A DNA stretch of 64,000 bases, taken from Bacteroides helcogenes P 36-108. GTDB lineage: Bacteria; Bacteroidota; Bacteroidia; Bacteroidales; Bacteroidaceae. Shown here piece after piece: positions 1-7,116 of the stretch (within the stretch, counting starts at the first letter, position 1; every line of letters starts with the position of its first letter). Both the position numbers and the translations under genes were made by a program. The notes under the pieces were generated by a model. The model made no database searches and was not told the DNA's origin. It saw only the letters and a list, made by a program, of their open reading frames with translations. The stretch is from NCBI RefSeq assembly GCF_000186225.1, contig NC_014933.1, forward strand, positions 868,001 through 932,000, read 5' to 3'.

Positions 1-790
1 AAGCTATCTTTTTATCATTTACCGTTGGCGATTGAGCAGTAGAATAGCAAATGCCGACTTCTCCCAATTTAACTCCCAGTGCCTTAACAGTTCCTGACAC
101 AACAGCCGAAATAGAAGTAACGTCAGACACTTCCGGCTTCGAAATCTCCACTCCTTTATTCACTACCGTAATCTGGCAAGATGCCGCTTTATCACCATCT
201 TTTGTAGTGGCTTTAATGGAGACTTTACCTTCTGAAACAGCGGTCACCTTACCGGTAGCAGCATCTACGGTCGCTATCTTACCATCACCAGAACTCCATA
301 TCACAGATTTGTTAGTTGCATTCTCCGGCACCACGGTTGCTTCAAGTGTAAGTTCATCCCCGGCAACCATAGTTGCCTCCGTAGGCTTTATTGATACTCC
401 TGTCACATTAACTACCTTAGCAACCACCGTCACCTTGCAAGTTGCTTTCTTCTTACCCACTAGTGCAGTGGCAGTGACAACAGCCTCACCAGACTCCACA
501 GCCGTTACCATTCCTGACTCATCCACCATTGCAATACCAGGTGCACTCGAACTCCACACATGTCCTTTATTTAGTGTTTCAGTCGGCGTAAAGGAAGCAA
601 TCAATCGTTCTGTCTTACCTTTTTCCAAAGTGAGTTCACTTTTATTTAAAGCAATATCTGGAGTCACCACCTCATTATCATCACTCTTACTACACCCTAA
701 AAATAACAGTAAGCAAAACAATGATACAATCTTAGCAGAAATATGTACAACCAACCCACTACTAAACTTTTCTCTTTTAAGCATTATCAT
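1..790 (-). CDS. BIG2-domain surface lipoprotein (3' end outside window)
   Basis: Reading the minus strand from the ATG at 790 gives 263 uninterrupted codons to the window edge, so the gene is cut at its 3' end. The N-terminus has a hydrophobic stretch ending in a lipobox-like LFLGC (Cys about residue 33), so it is probably an exported lipoprotein. Two bacterial Ig-like group 2 (BIG2) modules follow, about residues 44-127 and 128-212, each with the W-S-S and G-x-V-T-A-V signatures of the family. A third region (KPEVSDVTSISAVVSG) looks like a fibronectin-type module. BIG2 proteins usually serve in surface display or adhesion; the ligand is unknown. An alternative start is the ATG at 784. The gene sits 43 nt behind the terminator of a structured leader RNA, which suggests attenuation control. 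The long plus-strand reading frame opposite is its antisense shadow. Confidence 0.85.
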   Translation of the reverse strand, partial: MIMLKREKFSSGLVVHISAKIVSLFCLLLFLGCSKSDDNEVVTPDIALNKSELTLEKGKTERLIASFTPTETLNKGHVWSSSAPGIAMVDESGMVTAVESGEAVVTATALVGKKKATCKVTVVAKVVNVTGVSIKPTEATMVAGDELTLEATVVPENATNKSVIWSSGDGKIATVDAATGKVTAVSEGKVSIKATTKDGDKAASCQITVVNKGVEISKPEVSDVTSISAVVSGTVKALGVKLGEVGICYSTAQSPTVNDKKIA

Positions 791-832
791 GTAGATTAAC
801 GCCTATAGAACTTCCCCTGATTCGGCAGTATA

Positions 833-1113
833 CAAAAAAGACGTGGGAGTCTGTACTTCGCTTATCCCGACTTCAGGCTCTCGCATTGCCCATCTGGAAG
901 GATAAGCAACTCAGCCAGCCCACGCCGAGACGTATATACAGAACACCACGTCAAACGCAATGTTTGAATAAAACACCCCATGTGGACGCTTTCGTTGCCG
1001 TATCTTCTTCCAGAATCAAACTTGCGAGATTTGAAGTCAGAAGATAACGTTCGTAAACGTCTTTTCTTATTAAAATAATAAAAATCTCCCTCTAACCCAC
1101 TGGCTAGCTGAGA
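833..1113 (-). ncRNA. Structured leader RNA with terminator, upstream of the BIG2 lipoprotein
   Basis: A consensus promoter (TTTG, 19 nt, TAACTTTG) places a start near 1113 on the minus strand. The transcript ends in a nested structure: CGTGGG (924-919) pairs with CCCACG (847-842), and inside it GCTTATCC (907-900) pairs with GGATAAGC (867-860). A T6 run follows at 839-834, as in an intrinsic terminator. Smaller stems lie upstream, for example ACGTT/AACGT and TGTTT/AAACA. The lipoprotein ATG is 43 nt beyond, with no new promoter seen, so this is either an attenuator or riboswitch-like leader or a stable RNA with read-through. An 86-codon reading frame crosses it (1122-862), but it ends inside the stem and starts upstream of the inferred transcript start, so I do not call it a gene. 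I recall similar peptide strings annotated repeatedly in Bacteroides genomes, which would fit a dispersed RNA element; I cannot verify this. Confidence 0.65.
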
Positions 1114-1119
1114 TTGTGA

Positions 1120-1150
1120 CAAAGTTAAGAAGGATTATTTGATATCCAAA
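1120..1150 (-). promoter_or_regulatory. Promoter of the leader RNA and BIG2 lipoprotein
   Basis: On the minus strand, TTTG (1150-1147) is followed after exactly 19 nt by TAACTTTG (1127-1120). This matches the Bacteroides -33/-7 consensus closely. Confidence 0.8.
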
Positions 1151-1290
1151 ATAAGTTTAAATATTTTCAATATCCAATTTTCACCATATAGTGTCTATTT
1201 TCCGTTGAACAGTAATATTTAACAGACAAAGAAAGTGTTCTTATATACAAGAAGAAACAGTGTTCAGAGATTATAATCTAAAACATTTTA

Positions 1291-1367
1291 CCTTACCTGT
1301 TCCTTACCTACTCCCTACCTACTCCTTACCTTCTCCCTACCTTCTCCTTACATACTCCTTCCTTATA
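1291..1367. repeat. 11-bp minisatellite, about 7 units
   Basis: Seven units of about 11 bp follow one another, variants of CCTTACCTACT (also CCCTACCTTCT and CCTTACATACT). The array is pyrimidine-rich on the plus strand and sits in the non-coding gap between the leader RNA and the DUF6266 gene. The period is close to one helical turn. I see no open reading frame through it. Confidence 0.8.
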
Positions 1368-1510
1368 GGTTAGGAGAAGGTGCGGTTCAGTTCCCTCTTT
1401 GCCCTGCAATATCTAAGAAGCGGAATGGAAATCAAACCCCTATCAAACGCTCAAAGAAGAAATTGAAGACAAACCTTCAGAGCGCAGGCCTAAAAGATAA
1501 ATATTATTCA

Positions 1511-1518
1511 TACCTTTG
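1511..1518 (+). promoter_or_regulatory. -7 box (TACCTTTG) for the DUF6266 gene
   Basis: TACCTTTG matches TAnnTTTG. It leaves a 5' leader of about 100 nt before the ATG at 1629. No clear -33 element was found. Confidence 0.55.
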
Positions 1519-1628
1519 TAGAACAAGTGTAGAAAACATTCTCTGCACTATAAAGTAAACAAAGGAACAGAAAGCCTCCACCACACTTTCACAAACAACA
1601 AACTATTAACGACTAAAGCTAAACGAAC

Positions 1629-2264
1629 ATGGGAAAAATTCAGAAAGGAACTCTCGGCGAATTCACCGGGAAAATAGGAAATCTTGTAGGATGCAACTGG
1701 AAAGGAGTGCCTTATATGCGCTCCCGCCCCACACACATGACCAATCCGCGCACCAAAGAACAACAACGTCAACGGGGCAAGTTTACAATAGCCATGGACT
1801 TTCTTCGCACCATCACCCCTTTTGTGCGAATTGGCTATAGAGAACTTACCACGAACCAAACTGCATTCAACGCCGCCATGTCCTACATCATGAAAAATGC
1901 GATTATAGATAATGGACAAGGGCCGGAACTTGATTACAACAAGGTACTTGTATCACACGGCAGCTTGATGCAAGCATTCAAAGCCACTGCAATACTGGAG
2001 GCCGACAATGTACTTTTCACTTGGGAGAATAATAGCGGACAGGGAAATGCAACGGACTCTGACGTTGCCCTCCTGTTAGTGTATAACAAGGAGAAGAACC
2101 TTGCCATTTACAACACTACGGCTTTCAGACGCTCTGACAGCAAATCGGTACTTGAACTTCCCAAAGACTGGACCGGAGATGAAATGGTTGCTTACCTAAG
2201 TTTCTACAGCGTTTACGACGAAAGCACAGCCAATAGTATTTGCCTGCCACTTACCGCTTCATGA
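1629..2264 (+). CDS. DUF6266 family protein
   Basis: A 211-residue protein with no signal peptide or membrane segment. The N-terminus (GTLGEFTGKIGNLVGCNWKG, then a Y-x-R-x-R-P segment) is what I recognise as the DUF6266 family of Bacteroidota, whose function is not known. The charged stretch around residues 38-50 (NPRTKEQQRQRGKF) is also typical. It stands alone behind its own -7 box. Its last 14 nt overlap the 3' end of the convergent AlkD-like gene (2251-2264). No role can be inferred from the neighbours. Confidence 0.8.
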   Translation: MGKIQKGTLGEFTGKIGNLVGCNWKGVPYMRSRPTHMTNPRTKEQQRQRGKFTIAMDFLRTITPFVRIGYRELTTNQTAFNAAMSYIMKNAIIDNGQGPELDYNKVLVSHGSLMQAFKATAILEADNVLFTWENNSGQGNATDSDVALLLVYNKEKNLAIYNTTAFRRSDSKSVLELPKDWTGDEMVAYLSFYSVYDESTANSICLPLTAS

Positions 2265-3072
2265 ATTCGCGCCGTTCTTCTTCGGGAAACTTCTCGATGG
2301 CATATCGCAAGGCCGTGCGCGGCATCTCTTTGCCATGTTTCTCCAGAAACTGCACCAGCAGATCCTTGTCACGCTTGCCCATCTCGCGAAGCATCCATCC
2401 GATGGCCTTCTGCATCAGGTCGTGAAGGGGTCGAACGGAGTGTGCAGGAATATGTGCAGAGTGTGCATCTATGTGTACACTTGTGTACAAAAGATGCTCC
2501 GAAAGGCGGATAATATCGATGAAATCGTTGTTTTTAATAAATGTATAGGTGGACACCACGGCAATACGCTTGTCCCACAGCAACGGGCTATCCGCCAGGC
2601 GATAGAGCACGTCGCGCGGCTTATCCTTCAAGTATTCGCCCACGATGCCGGGGGCAGACAGATCCACCAAGTCCCAGTTATTGATACGGCCGGTCTGTGC
2701 CAGATAGAACTCGAAGATGGCTTTCCGTTCCGTCTCGTCACACTTCCTGAAGCGTTCCACCAACATTAGCAAGGCACAAAGACGGCACTCGTGCCACTCG
2801 CTCTGCAGCAATCCGGCCATTACCTCGAAAGGCTTGTCCTTATGCCGCTTTGCCACCAGACGGGTATTCGGAACCACTACGCCCAAAAATCTGTCGCCTT
2901 CGCCATACTGCCCCTTCCCTGTCTTGAAAAAACGGGGAAGATATTCTCTTTTTACCGGATCGATATACGCTTCCAGCTCACACCGGATGACGGCGATTGC
3001 CTCGGCCGTTTCTTCCGTTGAAATCGGGGTATTATGCATCTCCTCCCCGGCTTTTCCTCTTTCCTTTGTCAT
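2251..3072 (-). CDS. DNA alkylation repair protein, AlkD-like
   Basis: A 273-residue all-helical protein. Conserved AlkD-family blocks are visible: the segment around YLPRFFKTGKGQYGEGD near residue 43, the S-E-W-H-E-C-R block near 90, and NNWDLVD near 135, which holds the Trp and Asp that line the active-site cleft in AlkD. Members are HEAT-repeat DNA glycosylases that remove bulky or cationic N3- and N7-alkyl purines, acting in the cytoplasm. Near residue 200 there is a His/Ala-rich insertion (HIDAHSAHIPAHS) encoded by a short internal repeat, which looks like a recent expansion. The start could also be Met12. It converges on and overlaps the DUF6266 gene by 14 nt, and is divergent from the peptidase gene. 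Confidence 0.85.
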   Translation of the reverse strand: MTKERGKAGEEMHNTPISTEETAEAIAVIRCELEAYIDPVKREYLPRFFKTGKGQYGEGDRFLGVVVPNTRLVAKRHKDKPFEVMAGLLQSEWHECRLCALLMLVERFRKCDETERKAIFEFYLAQTGRINNWDLVDLSAPGIVGEYLKDKPRDVLYRLADSPLLWDKRIAVVSTYTFIKNNDFIDIIRLSEHLLYTSVHIDAHSAHIPAHSVRPLHDLMQKAIGWMLREMGKRDKDLLVQFLEKHGKEMPRTALRYAIEKFPEEERREFMKR

Positions 3073-3118
3073 TATTCACAGCTTGATTTACACATACTTG
3101 TGCCTTGATGCAGGCGGA

Positions 3119-3168
3119 CAAAAATACGACAAATCTATCGGAACTATGAAAAGTTATCTCTAATTTTG
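3119..3168. promoter_or_regulatory. Divergent -7 boxes between alkD-like and M28 genes
   Basis: Minus strand: TATTTTTG at 3126-3119, about 47 nt before the AlkD-like start. Plus strand: TAATTTTG at 3161-3168, about 35 nt before the peptidase start. Both match TAnnTTTG. Confidence 0.6.
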
Positions 3169-3202
3169 CAACCGTTATTCCAAATCTTTAAAACCATACG
3201 CT

Positions 3203-4207
3203 ATGCATAAAGCTTTTTTAGGAGCACTCTGCTTCATGTCTCTTGCCCTGTCCCTGCACGCCCAGTCTCCCCGCGAGAAGGGATTGCAAAGTATCAACCG
3301 CGCTTCGGCCCAAGCCGTCGTGGAATTTCTGGCCGACGACGAACTGCAAGGACGCGAGGCGGGTATGCACGGTTCGCGGGTAGCTGCCCGCTACATAGTG
3401 TCGTGCCTCAAGGAAGCGGGAATAGCCCCGTTGGACAAGGACGGCTACTACCAGCCCTTCGAGGCATGCAGCAAGGAGAGGCAACAGCGGGGACGCTGGC
3501 AGGTGCACCCCGACTCCATCGCTGCCCTGAAGCAAGGCACTTACCGTTCGCTCCCGATGAGCAACGTGTTAGGATTCATCCCCGGCGAACGTGCCGACGA
3601 GTATGTCATCGTAGGCGCCCACTTCGACCATCTGGGCATAGATGAAACGCTGGCAAACGACCGGATATACAATGGTGCGGACGACAACGCTTCAGGCGTC
3701 TCTGCCGTGTTGCAGATAGCACGCGCCTTCACGGCTACCGGAAAAAGACCGTTGAGAAATGTCATCTTCGCCTTTTGGGACGGAGAAGAAAAAGGCTTGC
3801 TCGGCTCAAAGCACTTCGTACAGAACTTCCCCGCCGTGGATCGGATAAAAGGGTATCTCAACTTCGACATGATAGGGCGCAACAACAAGCCCGAACAACC
3901 GCAGCATGTGGTCTATTTCTATACCGCCTCCCACCCCGCCTTCGGTGATTGGCTGAAGCAGGACATCATGCGATATAAATTACGGTTGCAACCCGACTAC
4001 CGCGCCTGGGACCGCCCCGTGGGCGGAAGCGACAACGCTTCTTTCGCCATGCACGACATCCCTGTCATCTGGTATCACACCGACGGACATCCCGATTATC
4101 ACCAGCCGTCGGACCACGCCGACCGCCTGAACTGGGAAAAGGTTGTAGAAATCACCAAGGCGTCTTTCCTCAACGCATGGAACCTTGCCAACGAAAGCCA
4201 ATATTAA
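3203..4207 (+). CDS. Secreted M28-family zinc aminopeptidase
   Basis: 334 residues starting with a Sec signal peptide that ends at a SLHAQ-type site (about residue 21). The M28 metal-binding plan is complete: the GAHFDHLG block (His and Asp ligands), N-G-A-D-D-N-A-S-G (bridging Asp), F-W-D-G-E-E-K-G (catalytic Glu and ligand Glu), NFDMIGR (Asp) and the C-terminal WYHTDGHPDYHQPSD (last His). Such enzymes release N-terminal residues from peptides in the periplasm or at the surface. The length fits the family. It is followed after 28 nt by the SpmA/SpmB-type gene, so the two may be co-transcribed. A -7 box lies at 3161. Confidence 0.92.
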   Translation: MHKAFLGALCFMSLALSLHAQSPREKGLQSINRASAQAVVEFLADDELQGREAGMHGSRVAARYIVSCLKEAGIAPLDKDGYYQPFEACSKERQQRGRWQVHPDSIAALKQGTYRSLPMSNVLGFIPGERADEYVIVGAHFDHLGIDETLANDRIYNGADDNASGVSAVLQIARAFTATGKRPLRNVIFAFWDGEEKGLLGSKHFVQNFPAVDRIKGYLNFDMIGRNNKPEQPQHVVYFYTASHPAFGDWLKQDIMRYKLRLQPDYRAWDRPVGGSDNASFAMHDIPVIWYHTDGHPDYHQPSDHADRLNWEKVVEITKASFLNAWNLANESQY

Positions 4208-4235
4208 TCCGCAAGAAACAAAACATCAAGAATAC

Positions 4236-5468
4236 ATGGTTTTAAATTACATCTGGGTAGCATTCTTCGTAATAGCCTTCATCGTGGCTCTCTGCCGGCT
4301 CATCTTCGCGGGAGACACGGAGATATTCACGCAACTTGTCAACTCCACCTTCGACTCTTCAAAGGCAGCGTTCGAGATCTCCTTAGGCCTGACGGGAATA
4401 CTCGCCCTCTGGTTGGGCGTGATGAAGATCGGCGAGAACAGCGGCATGATCAATGCACTTTCGCGGTGGCTGAGCCCGGTATTCTGCCGCCTCTTTCCAG
4501 AAATACCCAAGGGACATCCGGCAATGGGTTCCATCTTCATGAACCTGTCGGCCAATATGTTAGGACTGGATAATGCCGCTACTCCGATGGGACTGAAAGC
4601 CATGAAGGAACTTCAGGAGCTCAATCCGAAGAAAGATACAGCCACCAATCCGATGGTAATGTTTCTGGTGCTGAATACTTCGGGATTGATACTTATCCCC
4701 GTCAGCATCATGATGTACCGTTCACAGATGGGTGCTGCGCAACCCACGGATATCTTCATCCCGACACTGATAACTACGGCCGTCTCAACGCTTGTCGGAG
4801 TCACCGCCGTCAGCATGGCGCAACGCATCAACCTGCTGAACAAGCCCATTCTCATCCTGATTGGCTGCGTCAGCCTTTTCTTTGCCGCACTCATTTACCT
4901 GTTCAGCCGGATAAGCCGCGATGAAATGGGAGTATATTCCACCTTAGTAGCCAACATACTGCTATTCTCCATCATACTGCTGTTCATCCTTTGGGGACTA
5001 TGGAAGAAAATCAATGTGTATGACGCCTTCATAGAAGGCGCCAAGGAAGGTTTCTCCACAGCCATACGCATCATCCCCTATTTGGTGGCTTTCCTTGTCG
5101 GAATCGCAGTATTCCGCACTTCCGGAGCAATGGACATATTGGTGGGCGGCATCGGACACGTGGCAGGGCTGTTCGGATTAGACACCGGCTTCGTAGGAGC
5201 CTTGCCCACTGCCTTGATGAAATCGTTAAGCGGCAGCGGGGCCAACGGACTGATGATAGACACCATGAAACAATATGGAGCAGATTCTTTTGTGGGACGG
5301 ATGAGTTGTGTGGCGCGCGGTGCGTCCGATACCACGTTCTATATACTTGCCGTATATTTCGGCAGCGTAGGCATCACCAAAACGCGCAATGCCGTGACCT
5401 GTGGATTGATTGCCGATTTCTCCGGCATCATAGCGGCGATCATTATCAGCTATATGTTTTTCTTTTAA
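4236..5468 (+). CDS. Nucleoside-recognition (Gate) domain membrane protein, SpmA-SpmB type
   Basis: 410 residues from the ATG at 4236, which starts directly with a membrane segment; an upstream in-frame ATG at 4185 would lie inside the peptidase gene and add a polar tail, so I prefer 4236. There are about eight to ten hydrophobic segments. Two nucleoside-recognition (Gate) modules are visible, about residues 45-150 and 255-370, with motifs such as LSANMLGLDNAATPMG and LPTALMKSLSGSGANG. This corresponds to a fusion of spore maturation proteins A and B. In non-sporing Bacteroides the role is unknown; the fold is related to nucleoside transporters and gating domains. The location is the inner membrane. 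Confidence 0.85.
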   Translation: MVLNYIWVAFFVIAFIVALCRLIFAGDTEIFTQLVNSTFDSSKAAFEISLGLTGILALWLGVMKIGENSGMINALSRWLSPVFCRLFPEIPKGHPAMGSIFMNLSANMLGLDNAATPMGLKAMKELQELNPKKDTATNPMVMFLVLNTSGLILIPVSIMMYRSQMGAAQPTDIFIPTLITTAVSTLVGVTAVSMAQRINLLNKPILILIGCVSLFFAALIYLFSRISRDEMGVYSTLVANILLFSIILLFILWGLWKKINVYDAFIEGAKEGFSTAIRIIPYLVAFLVGIAVFRTSGAMDILVGGIGHVAGLFGLDTGFVGALPTALMKSLSGSGANGLMIDTMKQYGADSFVGRMSCVARGASDTTFYILAVYFGSVGITKTRNAVTCGLIADFSGIIAAIIISYMFFF

Positions 5469-5514
5469 GCCAAACTTATAGCCTCTTCAGTGAAAGAAAT
5501 AAAGAAATAATAAT

Positions 5515-5931
5515 ATGATCAGTTATCAGACAGAGGGCGTGGAAATGCCCGCCATCAAAAAACGTGAAACGACGGAATGGATCAAAGCCGTTGCCGCCTC
5601 CTACGGGAAAAAAACCGGTGAAATCGCCTATATCTTCTGCTCGGACGAGAAGATTCTTGAAGTGAACCGCCAATATCTGCAACACGATTACTACACGGAT
5701 ATCATTACCTTCGATTATTGTGAAGGGAATCGCCTCAGCGGAGACCTTTTTATCAGCCTTGACACTGTGCGCACCAATGCGGAGCAATTTGCCGGCAATG
5801 ATTATGAACGGGAGTTATACCGTGTAATCATCCACGGTATTCTTCACCTATGCGGCATCAATGACAAAGGGCCGGGAGAACGGGAAATCATGGAAGAGGC
5901 AGAGAATAAGGCATTGGCAATGAGGCTGTAA
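5515..5931 (+). CDS. ybeY: Endoribonuclease YbeY (16S rRNA maturation)
   Basis: 138 residues, slightly shorter than the E. coli protein, matching the UPF0054/YbeY metalloprotein family. The zinc motif region reads HGILHLCGINDKG: the first two His of H-x3-H-x5-H are present, but the third position is Asp with Asn before it rather than the usual Asp-His. I believe Bacteroidota homologues share this, so it is probably a lineage trait and not damage. The upstream block TDIITFDY is also typical. YbeY acts in the cytoplasm in 16S rRNA 3'-end processing and ribosome quality control. It starts 46 nt after the SpmA/SpmB-type gene and converges with the epimerase gene. Confidence 0.9.
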   Translation: MISYQTEGVEMPAIKKRETTEWIKAVAASYGKKTGEIAYIFCSDEKILEVNRQYLQHDYYTDIITFDYCEGNRLSGDLFISLDTVRTNAEQFAGNDYERELYRVIIHGILHLCGINDKGPGEREIMEEAENKALAMRL

Positions 5932-5958
5932 AGGCGTAGTATTCAATCAACTCTACTC

Positions 5959-7098
5959 TTATTTCTTCACCGAGAATTTATAGATACAATGACTATCATA
6001 CTTCTCTCCCGGTTTTAGCAACGCTGACGGCCACTCCGGTTTATTGGGGGTATCGGGATACTTCTGAGTTTCGAGACATACAGAAGCACGGTGATTGTAC
6101 ACGATCCCTTTCTTTCCGGTAAGCGTACCGTCGAGGAAGTTACCGGCATAAATCTGAATACCAGGTTCGTTAGTGTAAACATCGAGAACAATGCCTGTAA
6201 GGGGAGATTCGAGCGTAGCACATGGACGGGAATCGTCGCCACGGGTATTAAGCACCCAGTTGTGGTCATATCCCTTACCGTACTTCAACTGCACAAAGTC
6301 ATTATTGATACGGGCTCCTACAGCAACGGGCTGACGGAAATCCATATCAGTACCTTCTACGGAAGCTATTTCACCGGTAGTCATGAAAGTGCTGTCCACA
6401 GGGGTATAAGAGTCGGCATCAATGGTAAGCAGGTAGTCTGAGTTAGTTCCCGAAGGATTGCCATCGAGGTTGAAGTAAGAATGATTAGTCATGTTGACTA
6501 CGGTAGTGCGGTCTGTTTCGGCACTGTAGCGGATGTCGATGGCATTGTCATCGGTCAGGGTAAAGGTTACTTTACAAGTCAGATTGCCCGGGAAACCTTC
6601 TTCACCGTCTTTGGAAAGATAAGTCAACTCCAAAGCTTGATCGCTAAGAGGACGTGCATCAAAGACCTGATACTGAAAGCCACGGGGACCACCATGCAGG
6701 CAATGACCATAGTTATTTTGAGGCAACTGGTATTCTATACCGTCGAGCGTAATCCTGCCTTGATTGATACGGTTAGCATAACGACCGATGGATGCGCCGA
6801 AATCGGAAGGATATTTGATGTAATCCCGGATAGAGTCGAAACCTAATACCACATCTTTCATCACACCATTCTTATCGGGTACTATCACTGATACGATACG
6901 TCCGCCGAAGTTTGTGATACAAACTTCCATGCCGTTTTTGTTTTTCAGTACAAACAAGTTTGTTTGCTTGCCATCAACCTCTGTTTGGAAGTTAGCAGGG
7001 GCTAAGCCCGAAGCAGTTGTTTCCACATTCTGCTTGCTTGTGCAGGCTGATGCCAATAGCACCCACCCGACTAATAAAGTCACTAATCTGTAGTTCAT
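5959..7098 (-). CDS. galM: Aldose 1-epimerase (mutarotase), lipoprotein
   Basis: 379 residues with a lipoprotein signal (LLASAC, Cys19). The GalM fold is recognisable by NFGGRIVSVIVPD, R-Y-A-N-R-I, YGHCLHGGPRGF (His near residue 140), TNHSYFNLDG (catalytic His), and a C-terminal VCLETQKYPDTPN segment carrying the catalytic Glu. It interconverts alpha and beta anomers of aldoses such as galactose or arabinose released by glycosidases. It is the last gene of the minus-strand glycan locus, 18 nt after the 679-aa unknown, which supports a role in processing the locus product. The lipobox suggests membrane anchoring. Confidence 0.92.
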   Translation of the reverse strand: MNYRLVTLLVGWVLLASACTSKQNVETTASGLAPANFQTEVDGKQTNLFVLKNKNGMEVCITNFGGRIVSVIVPDKNGVMKDVVLGFDSIRDYIKYPSDFGASIGRYANRINQGRITLDGIEYQLPQNNYGHCLHGGPRGFQYQVFDARPLSDQALELTYLSKDGEEGFPGNLTCKVTFTLTDDNAIDIRYSAETDRTTVVNMTNHSYFNLDGNPSGTNSDYLLTIDADSYTPVDSTFMTTGEIASVEGTDMDFRQPVAVGARINNDFVQLKYGKGYDHNWVLNTRGDDSRPCATLESPLTGIVLDVYTNEPGIQIYAGNFLDGTLTGKKGIVYNHRASVCLETQKYPDTPNKPEWPSALLKPGEKYDSHCIYKFSVKK

Positions 7099-7116
7099 AT
7101 TCTTTAAATTTTTGTA

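Noticed and set aside
51..794. 247-codon plus-strand open frame
   Set aside because: It is the antisense of the BIG2 lipoprotein gene; the minus strand has signal peptide, lipobox and two BIG2 domains.
862..1122. 86-codon minus-strand frame
   Set aside because: It lies in the leader RNA, starts before the inferred transcription start and ends within the terminator stem; no protein features seen.
4185..4235. Longer start for the SpmA/SpmB-type gene
   Set aside because: It overlaps the peptidase gene and adds a polar leader before the first membrane segment.
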